A stretch of DNA of 64,000 nucleotides, taken from NCBI GenBank assembly GCA_905216095.1, contig CAJMSQ010000009.1, positions 1 through 64,000 on the forward strand, read 5' to 3'. The notes beneath the pieces were generated by a model. It was not told the DNA's origin. It was given only the letters and a program-made list of their open reading frames with translations, and did not search any database. Both the position numbers and the translations under genes were made by a program. Source of the DNA: an uncultured bacterium (GTDB taxonomy: Bacteria; Bacteroidota; Bacteroidia; Bacteroidales; Bacteroidaceae). This document shows, one piece after another, positions 1 through 6,997 of the stretch. The first letter of the stretch is position 1. Every line of letters begins with the position of its first letter.

Positions 1-423
1 GAGATACCCGCCTTTCTCCATTTCCTGCAACACAGACAGCTATCCACCGAAAAGGAAAGCCGTATGTGGTTTGCTCCCTCATTGCTGCATACCGAAGCCT
101 TGCAGAAGATTATCCGCAGCAACCGCAACCGATTAGAGATAGAGATGCAAGAACTTATCCTTGACATTATGGATAGTATCGGCACGGACACATTCTCGTT
201 CTGTTACAACGACCTTCTTCTTTTGTTGGTACACTCGCAGGTAAAGGTGGAGAAGTGCCAAGTCCGAAAGGTATTGCAGGAATGTTGGAAACTCACCCCT
301 GCACCGAATACGCTTACTTACACCACCTATCAAGTGGACTATACCCGAGAGTGTCGCTATTCTCCCATACGGAGGATAGGACGGTTCTATACCGTAACAA
401 GAGAACAGTTGACATCACTCTGA
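1..423 (+). CDS. C-terminal end of a VapE-like primase/helicase (DUF3874-like), 5' truncated by the window
   Basis: The frame is open from the first base of the window and ends at TGA 421-423, so the first methionine (base 64) is internal and the true start lies to the left. About 140 residues are visible. They contain no Walker motifs; the pattern (PAFLHFLQHRQL, then a C-terminal winged-helix-like part ending in RRIGRFYTVTREQL) resembles the C-terminal DUF3874 segment of VapE-type primase/helicases carried by Bacteroidales mobilizable elements. These proteins are thought to unwind and prime element DNA after excision. The next gene is a TOPRIM primase and then a relaxase, which supports a replication role. 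The family call is from remembered similarity, not a search. Confidence 0.6.
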   Translation, partial: EIPAFLHFLQHRQLSTEKESRMWFAPSLLHTEALQKIIRSNRNRLEIEMQELILDIMDSIGTDTFSFCYNDLLLLLVHSQVKVEKCQVRKVLQECWKLTPAPNTLTYTTYQVDYTRECRYSPIRRIGRFYTVTREQLTSL

Positions 424-689
424 TTATTTTGATGAAATGATGAATAAGTATATAACCATACTGATATATAAAGGTTTGTATTCTCATCAAACACTCATCA
501 AAAACAACTTACTGATGAAAAGAGAAAAAGGGTCAGGCAGACCATGCACTATAAGGCAAATGATGATTTTCTCTTTTGGTAAGTACTTTGATGAAACAAT
601 GATGAGAGCGCATAAGATTGCTATCCAATAGTTTGGCATACACATTCATCAATTTATCGGTTTTACATTCATCATCAAACCATAGAAAT
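424..689. repeat. Spacer dense in TGATGA/TCATCA hexamers, possible replication origin
   Basis: This 266-base AT-rich spacer separates the helicase-like gene from the primase gene. It holds about ten TGATGA/TCATCA hexamers in both orientations (for example near 430, 437, 488, 497, 512, 559, 591, 601, 645 and 668), several extended to TGATGAAA or TCATCAAA. Clusters of short repeats beside replication genes are typical of iteron-type origins or of operator arrays. No convincing gene lies here; short open frames are unsupported. Confidence 0.4.
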
Positions 690-1655
690 ATGAACATACA
701 GGAAGTAAAGAACATACGCATTGCAGACTATCTGCAAAGTTTGGGTTATACGCCCGAGAAACAACAAGGCAACAGCCTTTGGTACAAATCGCCGTTGAGA
801 GAGGAAAAGGATGCCTCCTTCAAGGTAAACACCGAACTTAACAGGTGGTATGATTTCGGGCTTGGCAAAGGCGGCAACATCATCGCATTGGCAGAGGAAC
901 TATACGCAACCGACTATGTGCCTTACTTGCTCAACAAGATAGCGGAGCGAGTACCGCACATCCGTCCAGTATCTTTCTCTTTTTGCCAGCAAGCATCCGA
1001 ACCGAGTTTCCAACAATTGGAGGTGGACGAACTTACCCATCCTGCATTGCTCAGCTATTTGCAGGAACGAGGCATAAACACCGACTTGGCGAGGCTGGAA
1101 TGTAAAGAACTGCACTTCATCCATAACGTCAAGCCCTATTTCGCCATCGGCTTCCCGAATGTGGCAGGAGGGTATGAAGTGCGCAACCGTTTCTTCAAGG
1201 GCTGCATCGCACCGAAGGATATCAGCCATATCTGCCAGCAAGGAGAGCCGAGGGAGAAGTGCCTTGTGTTTGAGGGTATGATGGACTACCTGTCATTCCT
1301 CACGTTGCGGATGAGGAACTGCCCGACTATGCCCAACCTTGACGGACAGAATTACGTCATCCTCAATTCGGTTGCCAATGTTTCCAAAGCCATAGACGTG
1401 CTGCATAGGTACGAGCGCATCCACTGCCTGCTTGACAATGACGAGGCAGGAAGAAATGCCTACTTGGAATTGGCAAGAGAGTTCAGCGGTCGCATCCGGG
1501 ACTTCTCCGACAACTACAACGGACACAAAGACCTGAACGATTACCTGTGTGGCAAGCCCGTGTTCCAATCGGAAAAACCGATAACGGAGAGGAAGCAACT
1601 CCAATCCGCAAGGCGGATGATACAGCCACCAAAAAAGAAAGGGCTGAAGATGTAA
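690..1655 (+). CDS. TOPRIM/CHC2-type DNA primase of a mobilizable element
   Basis: Predicted 321-residue primase. The N-terminus (residues 1-75) matches the CHC2-primase fold (SLWYKSPLREEKDASFKV, then WYDFGLGKGGNIIALAEE) but without the zinc-binding Cys/His set, as is usual in plasmid and phage relatives. The C-terminal half carries a TOPRIM domain: the glutamate motif in CLVFEGMMDYLSFL (about residues 191-204) and the Asp motif in CLLDNDEAGRNAY. The start at 690 is chosen because the conserved N-terminus begins there; an in-frame ATG at 618 would only add a non-conserved leader. In NBU-type elements such primases prime the single strand during transfer and replication. Its position between an iteron-like spacer and the oriT/relaxase region fits this. 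Confidence 0.8.
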   Translation: MNIQEVKNIRIADYLQSLGYTPEKQQGNSLWYKSPLREEKDASFKVNTELNRWYDFGLGKGGNIIALAEELYATDYVPYLLNKIAERVPHIRPVSFSFCQQASEPSFQQLEVDELTHPALLSYLQERGINTDLARLECKELHFIHNVKPYFAIGFPNVAGGYEVRNRFFKGCIAPKDISHICQQGEPREKCLVFEGMMDYLSFLTLRMRNCPTMPNLDGQNYVILNSVANVSKAIDVLHRYERIHCLLDNDEAGRNAYLELAREFSGRIRDFSDNYNGHKDLNDYLCGKPVFQSEKPITERKQLQSARRMIQPPKKKGLKM

Positions 1656-1702
1656 GGGGATGCTTGCAGCGGCACGGGTATTTACCGATGGAAAATACCG
1701 TA

Positions 1703-1779
1703 GCTTATTAGGGAATTTTCCGAGCCGCATTGCAAGCAACGCTGAAAATTCCCCAATAAGCCAAAGAGGTTGCACCTCT
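1703..1779. other. oriT-like inverted repeats upstream of the relaxase
   Basis: An 18-base inverted repeat with one mismatch (1703-1720 against 1744-1761, arm GAAAATTCCCCAATAAGC) flanks a 23-base spacer, followed by a small perfect hairpin (AGAGGT/ACCTCT, 1765-1779). Relaxases of the MobV class usually nick next to such inverted repeats just upstream of their own gene, which starts at 1865. The nick site itself cannot be placed by eye. Confidence 0.5.
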
Positions 1780-1864
1780 CTGGACTCTCCAAGACCAACG
1801 GCAACAGCCGTACATAAGCAATAATCAAACGATGTTTCACAAGCAGAATAAAAAGGAATTATAT

Positions 1865-3169
1865 ATGGGATTCGTAGTATTACACATGGAAAAGGCGCAC
1901 GGTTCCGACAGCGGGACGACCGCTCACATCGAGCGTTTCATCATACCGAAGAACGCAGACCCCACACGCACACACCTTAACCGAAAACTCGTCACATACC
2001 CCGATGGGATAAAAGACCGCACGGCAGCCATTCAAAAGAGATTGGAGGAAGCAGGACTGACACGCAAAATCGGAAACAACCAAGTTCGAGCTATCCGTAT
2101 CAACGTGTCGGGAACGCACGAGGATATGAAGCGTATCGAAAGGGAGGGCAGACTTGATGAATGGTGTGGCGACAATATGAAATACTTTGCCGACCTGTTC
2201 GGCAGGGAGAATATCGTGGCTGCACATCTGCACAGGGACGAGGAAACGCCACACATACACGTTACCCTCGTCCCGATTGTCAAGGGAGAGCGCAAGCGCA
2301 AGGAACGTGAGGAACAGGCAAAGAAACGCTATCGCAAGAAACCAGCCAATGCCGTCCGTTTGTGTGCCGATGACATCATGACGCGCTTGAAGCTGAAATC
2401 CTACCAAGACAGTTATGCCGTCGCGATGGCAAAGTACGGTCTGCAACGGGGCATAGACGGCTCGCAGGCTCGCCACAAATCCACGCAGCAGTATTATCGG
2501 GACATACAGAAACTTGTCGGCAGCTTGAAATCGGAAGTCGTGGATTTGCAGAAGCAGAAAACCGAAGCGGAGCAGGAACTCAGACGAGCCAAGAAAGAGG
2601 TGCAGACCGAGAAACTGAAAGGCGCAGCCACCACAGCAGCGACCCACATTGCAGAAAGTGTCGGTTCTCTTTTCGGCAGTAACAAAGTCAGGACATTGGA
2701 ACGCAGAAACGAGGACTTGCAAGACCGCATCCTTGAACTTGAAGAAGAAGCACGACAAAGGGAACAGCAACAGGCGAAGCACATACAGGAGATAACGGAT
2801 GCTTACGAACAGCGACACCGCAAGTTGTCCGAGTTCGTGGATTTTGTCAAATGCTACTTTCCGTATGTGGAGAAGCTGATGCCAACCATCAAGTTCCTGC
2901 GTGATACGCTGAACTTTGGCGATGCCCTCATTAGAAAGTTATGCACGTTCAAGGATGTTTCCATCAAAGGCGAGCTCTATTCTCGCGAGTTCAACCAACA
3001 TTTTAGGGTAGATAAAACGATATGTTCACTTAAAGAGAACAAGGAAGGGAATTTCAACCTCCACATTGACGGAGTTTCACATGTCAGCTGGTTTAGAAGG
3101 AAGAAAGAAGAGTTTATGGAGAAGCTGAAACCACAAGCAAGGAGACAAAATCGGGGTATTAACTTGTAA
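1865..3169 (+). CDS. MobV-type relaxase (mobilization protein)
   Basis: Predicted 434-residue relaxase that nicks oriT and leads the transferred strand into the recipient, using the conjugation machinery of a co-resident element. The start at 1865 is chosen because the family begins MGFVVLHMEK and an AAGGA lies about eight bases upstream; an in-frame ATG at 1832 adds eleven unconserved residues. The N-terminal catalytic half has the family's histidine motif (AAHLHRDEETPHIHVTLVP, about residues 119-137). From about residue 210 to 315 the protein is a long charged coiled coil (EVVDLQKQKTEAEQELRRAKK and similar). No conjugation pore genes are present in the window, so the element is mobilizable, not self-transmissible, as far as can be seen. 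Confidence 0.88.
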   Translation: MGFVVLHMEKAHGSDSGTTAHIERFIIPKNADPTRTHLNRKLVTYPDGIKDRTAAIQKRLEEAGLTRKIGNNQVRAIRINVSGTHEDMKRIEREGRLDEWCGDNMKYFADLFGRENIVAAHLHRDEETPHIHVTLVPIVKGERKRKEREEQAKKRYRKKPANAVRLCADDIMTRLKLKSYQDSYAVAMAKYGLQRGIDGSQARHKSTQQYYRDIQKLVGSLKSEVVDLQKQKTEAEQELRRAKKEVQTEKLKGAATTAATHIAESVGSLFGSNKVRTLERRNEDLQDRILELEEEARQREQQQAKHIQEITDAYEQRHRKLSEFVDFVKCYFPYVEKLMPTIKFLRDTLNFGDALIRKLCTFKDVSIKGELYSREFNQHFRVDKTICSLKENKEGNFNLHIDGVSHVSWFRRKKEEFMEKLKPQARRQNRGINL

Positions 3170-3178
3170 ATCATAATA

Positions 3179-3216
3179 AAATCCGTGATAGTAGAATGTT
3201 ACATCACGGATTTTTT
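3179..3216 (+). terminator. Intrinsic terminator after the relaxase gene
   Basis: A 10-base perfect stem, AATCCGTGAT at 3179-3188 and ATCACGGATT at 3203-3212, runs into a T tract (3211-3216). It closes the mobilization transcript before the hxs promoter. Confidence 0.8.
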
Positions 3217-3217
3217 G

Positions 3218-3225
3218 TACTTTTG
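3218..3225 (+). promoter_or_regulatory. -7 box of the hxs promoter
   Basis: TACTTTTG matches the Bacteroidota -7 consensus TAnnTTTG and follows the relaxase terminator directly. A clean TTTG -33 box is not evident because that position falls in the terminator stem. Transcription would start near 3232 and give a leader of about 255 bases before hxsD. Confidence 0.55.
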
Positions 3226-3290
3226 CAGTGGATTGAGGTGACTCTTTCCAAGACATATTGGAAAAAGAAGAAGCGTTATGCTTATCTTGT

Positions 3291-3457
3291 TAATGGAAAC
3301 CTGAGAAATTTCTAATTACGAACAAGGATAGCATAGTGGTTCTCACGCTATAGCGTGGGCTGCTATTACTATATCTGTTCGTAAAGGTTTTCTCAGGACC
3401 TCCATTAAAGACATAGTTGCATTGCAGTTCACGCTTCGTGCATAAATAAAGGTCTTT
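3291..3457 (+). promoter_or_regulatory. Long structured leader RNA of the hxs operon
   Basis: Nested stems can be read directly: TAATGGA 3291-3297 with TCCATTA 3401-3407; CCTGAGAAA 3300-3308 with TTTCTCAGG 3389-3397; TTACGAACA 3316-3324 with TGTTCGTAA 3376-3384; ATAGCA 3328-3333 with TGCTAT 3361-3366; and a perfect 14-base palindrome CACGCTATAGCGTG at 3344-3357 at the tip. A second hairpin follows (AAAGAC 3407-3412 with GTCTTT 3452-3457, TGCA 3423-3426 with TGCA 3439-3442). No T tract follows the large stem, so it is not a simple terminator. It could be a regulatory leader, a separate small RNA or an RNA involved in element biology. Confidence 0.55.
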
Positions 3458-3487
3458 GAGGACTGCCAAAGACACAGATGTACGACT

Positions 3488-3817
3488 ATGGCAGATATTA
3501 AAATTCCCATTGTGGAACTTGCAGAAGATAAGTTTCAAGTTTCAATAGATACAAGCCTGTATGCTAAAGAAGTAATAACAGCAGCTATCTATAAATTATC
3601 CCATTTATTCTATATTCATCAACAGATGGACACTTGTAATCAAACACTTGTAAATGTTATCTTTGAATCAAAAGATAACAGCAAGGTAACTGAGGTGATT
3701 CCGAAACAGTTTTGCAATGAATTGATAGACCAACAGATTCGTTATAATACAAATGTTCAGTTTGGCCATATTCGTGATATGATAGTTCAAGAAGCGTTCA
3801 AACCCGTAACAAAATGA
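3488..3817 (+). CDS. hxsD: His-Xaa-Ser system protein HxsD
   Basis: Predicted 109-residue small accessory protein of the His-Xaa-Ser peptide modification system. The C-terminal block CNELIDQQIRYNTNVQFGHI followed by RDMIVQEAF fits the conserved region that defines HxsD, whose hallmark is an NELLDQ-like motif and a terminal RxxIxxxAF. No enzyme motif is visible; in such systems small partner proteins often recognise the precursor or help the radical SAM enzyme. It opens a four-gene operon, with hxsB starting six bases after its stop. Much more AT-rich than the chromosomal genes after 8.1 kb. Confidence 0.8.
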   Translation: MADIKIPIVELAEDKFQVSIDTSLYAKEVITAAIYKLSHLFYIHQQMDTCNQTLVNVIFESKDNSKVTEVIPKQFCNELIDQQIRYNTNVQFGHIRDMIVQEAFKPVTK

Positions 3818-3823
3818 TGAATT

Positions 3824-5248
3824 ATGGCTTATCAATTACTACCATTCCGTTTTGAACGATTCAATGACAATCAGTATCTTCTAACAAATGAAGTAGGAGA
3901 ATATGTATTCTTGTCAAATGATGATTTTCATGCCTTTGTTAATGGCAAGTTAGACGAACATAGCGTATTGTTCTATGACCTTGCTTCCAAACAAATAGCA
4001 ACAACTGACAAGGTAGAAGATGTGGTGCAGATGCTTGCCACTAAGTTTAGAACGAAGAAGAGTATCTTGCGTGATTTCACTTCGTTGCACATGATTGTGC
4101 CAACACTACGTTGTAATTCAAGCTGTATTTATTGTCAGGTTGCCCGTAAAAATATGGATGACCATTCTGCCGACATGTCTAAAAAGACAGCAAAGAATGT
4201 GGTGAAAACCATATTCCAATCTCCATCGCCTTGTATCAAAATAGAGTTTCAAGGTGGAGACCCATCAACAGACTTCGATATGGTAAAATATATCATTGAA
4301 GAAGCCGAATGGCAAAACTTATTCAAGAAAAGAGAATTGGATTTTGTAATCTGCACGAACCTTACTCTACTTAACGAAGATATGGTAAAGTACTTGAAGA
4401 AACATAAATGTATGATTTCCACTTCTCTTGATGGCCCCAAAGATTTGCACGACATGAATCGCCCTTTACAAAATAAGGATTTAGACCATCATGCCATTTT
4501 TGAGAAGAATCTTGCTATGATAAGGAATATATGGGGAGATAACGAGTGTGTTTCTGCATTGATGACCACCTCCAAATATAGTTTGGGACGTTTCAAGGAG
4601 ATTATAGATGAATACATAAGATTGGGTTTCAATAATATATTCCTTCGCTCTCTTAATCCTTACGGATTTGCTAAGCAATACAAGGAAAAGATAGCCTATC
4701 CGGTTGAAGAGTTTATCGCCAATTATAAAGAGGGGCTGGATTACATCATAGAATTAAATAAGCAGGGAACTTTCTTTGTAGAGGGTTTTGCTGCATTGTT
4801 GTTGAAACGAATGCTGACGCCGTTTGCTACCGGTTTTGTGGATTTGCAGTCACCTGCTGGAGTGGGTATAGCTGGAGCAATCTACGACTATGACGGAAAT
4901 GTGTATGTTTCTGATGAAGCTCGTATGATGGCACGTTTCAAAAACTACTATTTTAGATTGGGCAATGTAAACGAAAACAGCTATCAAGAAATGTTTAATG
5001 GGGAATTACTTCATCATATCATTGCTTCTGCTTGTAGCGAATGCTTGCCTGTCTGTGCAGAATGTGTATTTCAACCTTATTGCGGTGCAGATCCGGTACG
5101 TAATATGTCAGAGCAAGGCGATATGGTAGGTTTCCGACCAACAAATGAAATGTGTAAGAAGACGAAAGCGATTATACATTACTTGTTTGAGTTGTTGCAG
5201 AAGCACGACCCAGAGATAAACAGAATATTTTGGTCTTGGTTAAATTGA
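3824..5248 (+). CDS. hxsB: Radical SAM enzyme HxsB of the His-Xaa-Ser peptide system
   Basis: Predicted 474-residue radical S-adenosylmethionine enzyme. The family start (LLPFRFERFND, YLLTNEVGEYVFLSNDDF) is present at residues 4-36. The cluster motif CxxxCxxC is at TLRCNSSCIYCQV (about residues 95-107). The C-terminus has a cysteine-rich SPASM-like region, SACSECLPVCAECVFQPYCG (about residues 402-421), expected to hold extra iron-sulfur clusters, as in peptide-modifying radical SAM enzymes. It is paired with a second radical SAM gene (hxsC) and a short His/Ser repeat peptide (hxsA), which is the defining layout of this system. It probably modifies HxsA; the chemistry cannot be told from sequence. 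Confidence 0.9.
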   Translation: MAYQLLPFRFERFNDNQYLLTNEVGEYVFLSNDDFHAFVNGKLDEHSVLFYDLASKQIATTDKVEDVVQMLATKFRTKKSILRDFTSLHMIVPTLRCNSSCIYCQVARKNMDDHSADMSKKTAKNVVKTIFQSPSPCIKIEFQGGDPSTDFDMVKYIIEEAEWQNLFKKRELDFVICTNLTLLNEDMVKYLKKHKCMISTSLDGPKDLHDMNRPLQNKDLDHHAIFEKNLAMIRNIWGDNECVSALMTTSKYSLGRFKEIIDEYIRLGFNNIFLRSLNPYGFAKQYKEKIAYPVEEFIANYKEGLDYIIELNKQGTFFVEGFAALLLKRMLTPFATGFVDLQSPAGVGIAGAIYDYDGNVYVSDEARMMARFKNYYFRLGNVNENSYQEMFNGELLHHIIASACSECLPVCAECVFQPYCGADPVRNMSEQGDMVGFRPTNEMCKKTKAIIHYLFELLQKHDPEINRIFWSWLN

Positions 5249-5255
5249 TTGAACG

Positions 5256-6398
5256 ATGAAACAAATTCAAGGAACTTCTTATAACATCGAAGATGATATA
5301 GTTGGACGTATAACCTTTGGCAAGAATAACTTGTTTGGTCGTTCCAACGATGTATTGGTATGCAAAGATGCAAGTAAACCCTCTATTGGATATTTGGCAA
5401 CCATTACGGAAACAACATCGTTTGTAGGTAAAGGGAAACCGTATTGCGTAGTTGAGAATGTCGGAACTTTCCAAGAAGGAGATGTGGTTGTTATCAATAA
5501 GCAAGGAGAAATTATATTCGTGTATGAAATACTCTCCAATCACAATGCTTTAATGGCTACAGAGCGTTGTAACCACCGTTGCATTATGTGTCCGCAACCT
5601 CCTATTTTGCAGGAAAAAGATAAGACCCCATTCAATTTGAAACTTATTTCCTTATTTGACAAAAACACACAGGAAATAGGTATAACAGGAGGAGAGCCAA
5701 CTCTTATTGGCGATAATCTCTTTACGCTGATAAACCATATCAAGAAAGAATTGCCTCATACAGCAATCAGCATTCTGTCAAATGGAGTAAAGTTTGCGGA
5801 TAAGGAATACGCAATGAAGTTAGCTAAATGCAGACACCAAGATTTGCAAATAGACATACCTTTATTCTCAGATATTGCGGAAGAACACAACCGTATTGTA
5901 GGAGCTAAAACATTCTACAAGACAGTTCAAGGATTGTATAATTTGGCGTTATTCCATCAACGCATAGGATTACGTATGGTCATTCATAAACAGACCTACA
6001 AGCGACTTCCTCAATTTGCGGACTTCATCTATCACAATTTCCCTTTTGTTGCCCAAATCGCCTTTATGCAAATGGAAACAACCGGATTGGCAAAAGAAAA
6101 CTTTGATGATTTATGGATAGACCCCTACGATTATAATGACGAATTGCGAGAAGCGGTCTTATTGCTTGCAGATAGAGGCATGAAACCATATATTTACAAT
6201 GCGCAGCTATGTGTATTGCCTGAAAATATACGTTGTTATGCCCAGCAATCAATTTCTGATTGGAAAGATATTTATATCTCAGAATGTGAGGGGTGTGTAT
6301 TAAAAGGTCAGTGTGCAGGATTTTTTGAATCTAATAGGCAGGCGCACAGCTCGCACATTATGAAAATAGAACATATATCATCCGATATATCGTGTTAG
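5256..6398 (+). CDS. hxsC: Radical SAM enzyme HxsC of the His-Xaa-Ser peptide system
   Basis: Predicted 380-residue second radical SAM protein of the locus, starting seven bases after hxsB ends. The first 90 residues are a distinct N-terminal region ending with FVYEILSNHNALMATERCNH. The 4Fe-4S motif CxxxCxxC is in ERCNHRCIMCPQP (about residues 105-117), followed by TGGEPTL, the glycine-rich SAM-binding element. Two further cysteines near the end (CEGCVLKGQCAGFF, about residues 347-360) may bind a partial auxiliary cluster. Pairing with HxsB on one operon is diagnostic. It acts in the cytoplasm, presumably on HxsA before export. Confidence 0.9.
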   Translation: MKQIQGTSYNIEDDIVGRITFGKNNLFGRSNDVLVCKDASKPSIGYLATITETTSFVGKGKPYCVVENVGTFQEGDVVVINKQGEIIFVYEILSNHNALMATERCNHRCIMCPQPPILQEKDKTPFNLKLISLFDKNTQEIGITGGEPTLIGDNLFTLINHIKKELPHTAISILSNGVKFADKEYAMKLAKCRHQDLQIDIPLFSDIAEEHNRIVGAKTFYKTVQGLYNLALFHQRIGLRMVIHKQTYKRLPQFADFIYHNFPFVAQIAFMQMETTGLAKENFDDLWIDPYDYNDELREAVLLLADRGMKPYIYNAQLCVLPENIRCYAQQSISDWKDIYISECEGCVLKGQCAGFFESNRQAHSSHIMKIEHISSDISC

Positions 6399-6419
6399 AT
6401 AACTGAATGTTTAACTTTA

Positions 6420-6428
6420 AAAAGGAGG
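6420..6428 (+). promoter_or_regulatory. Strong Shine-Dalgarno site of hxsA
   Basis: AAAGGAGGT lies five bases before the ATG at 6434. Near-perfect anti-SD pairing is rare in Bacteroidota, where most starts have AT-rich leaders with weak or no SD. It decides the hxsA start and suggests that the precursor peptide is made in excess over its enzymes. Confidence 0.75.
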
Positions 6429-6433
6429 TATCA

Positions 6434-6691
6434 ATGAAGAGACTCTTGTTCTTTGCGGTTTCTGCAATTCTTGCAGGTGCAAGCTATTGTTCCTCTGTTA
6501 GCGAGAAGATTGTTGCTAAGGTAACCAACAGCGACACTCAAATCGAACAACAGCAGGAACAGACATTGGTGCTGGAACAGTCCTCTGCCGAGTTTAAATT
6601 ACTCGCAAGCCACAGTTCGCACAGCAGCCATAGCTCGCACAGCTCACACAGTTCTCATCGCTCCCATAGTTCACACTATTCGAGCAGATAA
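6434..6691 (+). CDS. hxsA: His-Xaa-Ser repeat precursor peptide HxsA
   Basis: Predicted 85-residue secreted precursor and likely substrate of HxsB/HxsC. Residues 1-20 look like a signal peptide (MKRLLFFAVSAILAGAS), with a cysteine just after (SYCSS). A charged glutamine-rich middle (EQQQEQTLVLEQSS) acts as a possible leader or spacer. The tail has eight His-Xaa-Ser units in a row: five HSS, then HRS, HSS and HYS, ending SSR. The start at 6434 is set by the strong SD; the in-frame ATG at 6407 would bury the SD inside the coding region and put charged residues before the signal. It is the last gene of the operon and is followed by a terminator. That the repeats are modified is inferred from family context. 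Confidence 0.88.
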   Translation: MKRLLFFAVSAILAGASYCSSVSEKIVAKVTNSDTQIEQQQEQTLVLEQSSAEFKLLASHSSHSSHSSHSSHSSHRSHSSHYSSR

Positions 6692-6730
6692 AGACTACTG
6701 ATTAAAAGGACCATTTTTAAGTGGTTAATT

Positions 6731-6775
6731 ACTAAATTTACCCCTCCAGTATAGTATCTGGTGGGGTAATTTAGT
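6731..6775 (+). terminator. Terminator hairpin after hxsA
   Basis: Arms 6731-6749 and 6758-6775 pair along about 17 positions with one bulge (ACTAAATT...CCCCTCCAG against CTGGTGGGG...AATTTAGT). AT-rich flanks on both sides would let it work in both directions; the T tract on the plus side is weak (TATTATTATAC). Confidence 0.65.
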
Positions 6776-6838
6776 ATTATTATACTTCTCATTTCTTGAA
6801 GCTTATATCATTTAACCGTAAAAAAAACAGCAGAATAT

Positions 6839-6869
6839 TTTGTAGTTTATCAAATAATGTCTATCTTTG
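6839..6869 (+). promoter_or_regulatory. Promoter of the DUF3825 gene
   Basis: TTTG at 6839-6842 and TATCTTTG at 6862-6869 are separated by 19 bases, an excellent match to the Bacteroidota -33/-7 pair. Transcription would start near 6876, leaving a leader of about 120 bases. Confidence 0.8.
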
Positions 6870-6942
6870 CAGCGTAAATAAATACACATAAAGATGTGTG
6901 GGTCTATCCACAACTATTAAGATAATCAAAAGTAAACAATAG

Positions 6943-6976
6943 GGATTCTCATTAGATTATTGAGAATCCTTTTTTA
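6943..6976 (+). terminator. Intrinsic terminator inside the DUF3825 leader (attenuator or small RNA end)
   Basis: GGATTCTCA 6943-6951 pairs perfectly with TGAGAATCC 6961-6969 and is followed by seven T. It lies between the promoter (TSS near 6876) and the ATG at 6998. A smaller hairpin, TGTGG/CCACA with a six-base loop, precedes it near 6896-6911. The layout means transcription either stops as a ~100-base RNA or reads through into the gene. Confidence 0.7.
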
Positions 6977-6997
6977 TTAACATAAATTATTTACGCT

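Noticed and set aside
437..631. Small plus-strand gene in the TGATGA-rich spacer
   Set aside because: No family resemblance, the frame is made of the hexamer repeats, and there is no ribosome-binding or promoter context.
3291..3457. Retron-type msr-msd RNA
   Set aside because: Strong structure, but no reverse transcriptase gene is adjacent and no branching-guanosine layout can be shown.
6596..6680. Short tandem DNA repeats resembling a small CRISPR-like array
   Set aside because: They are codons for the His-Ser-Ser repeats of HxsA; there are no spacers of constant length and no cas genes.
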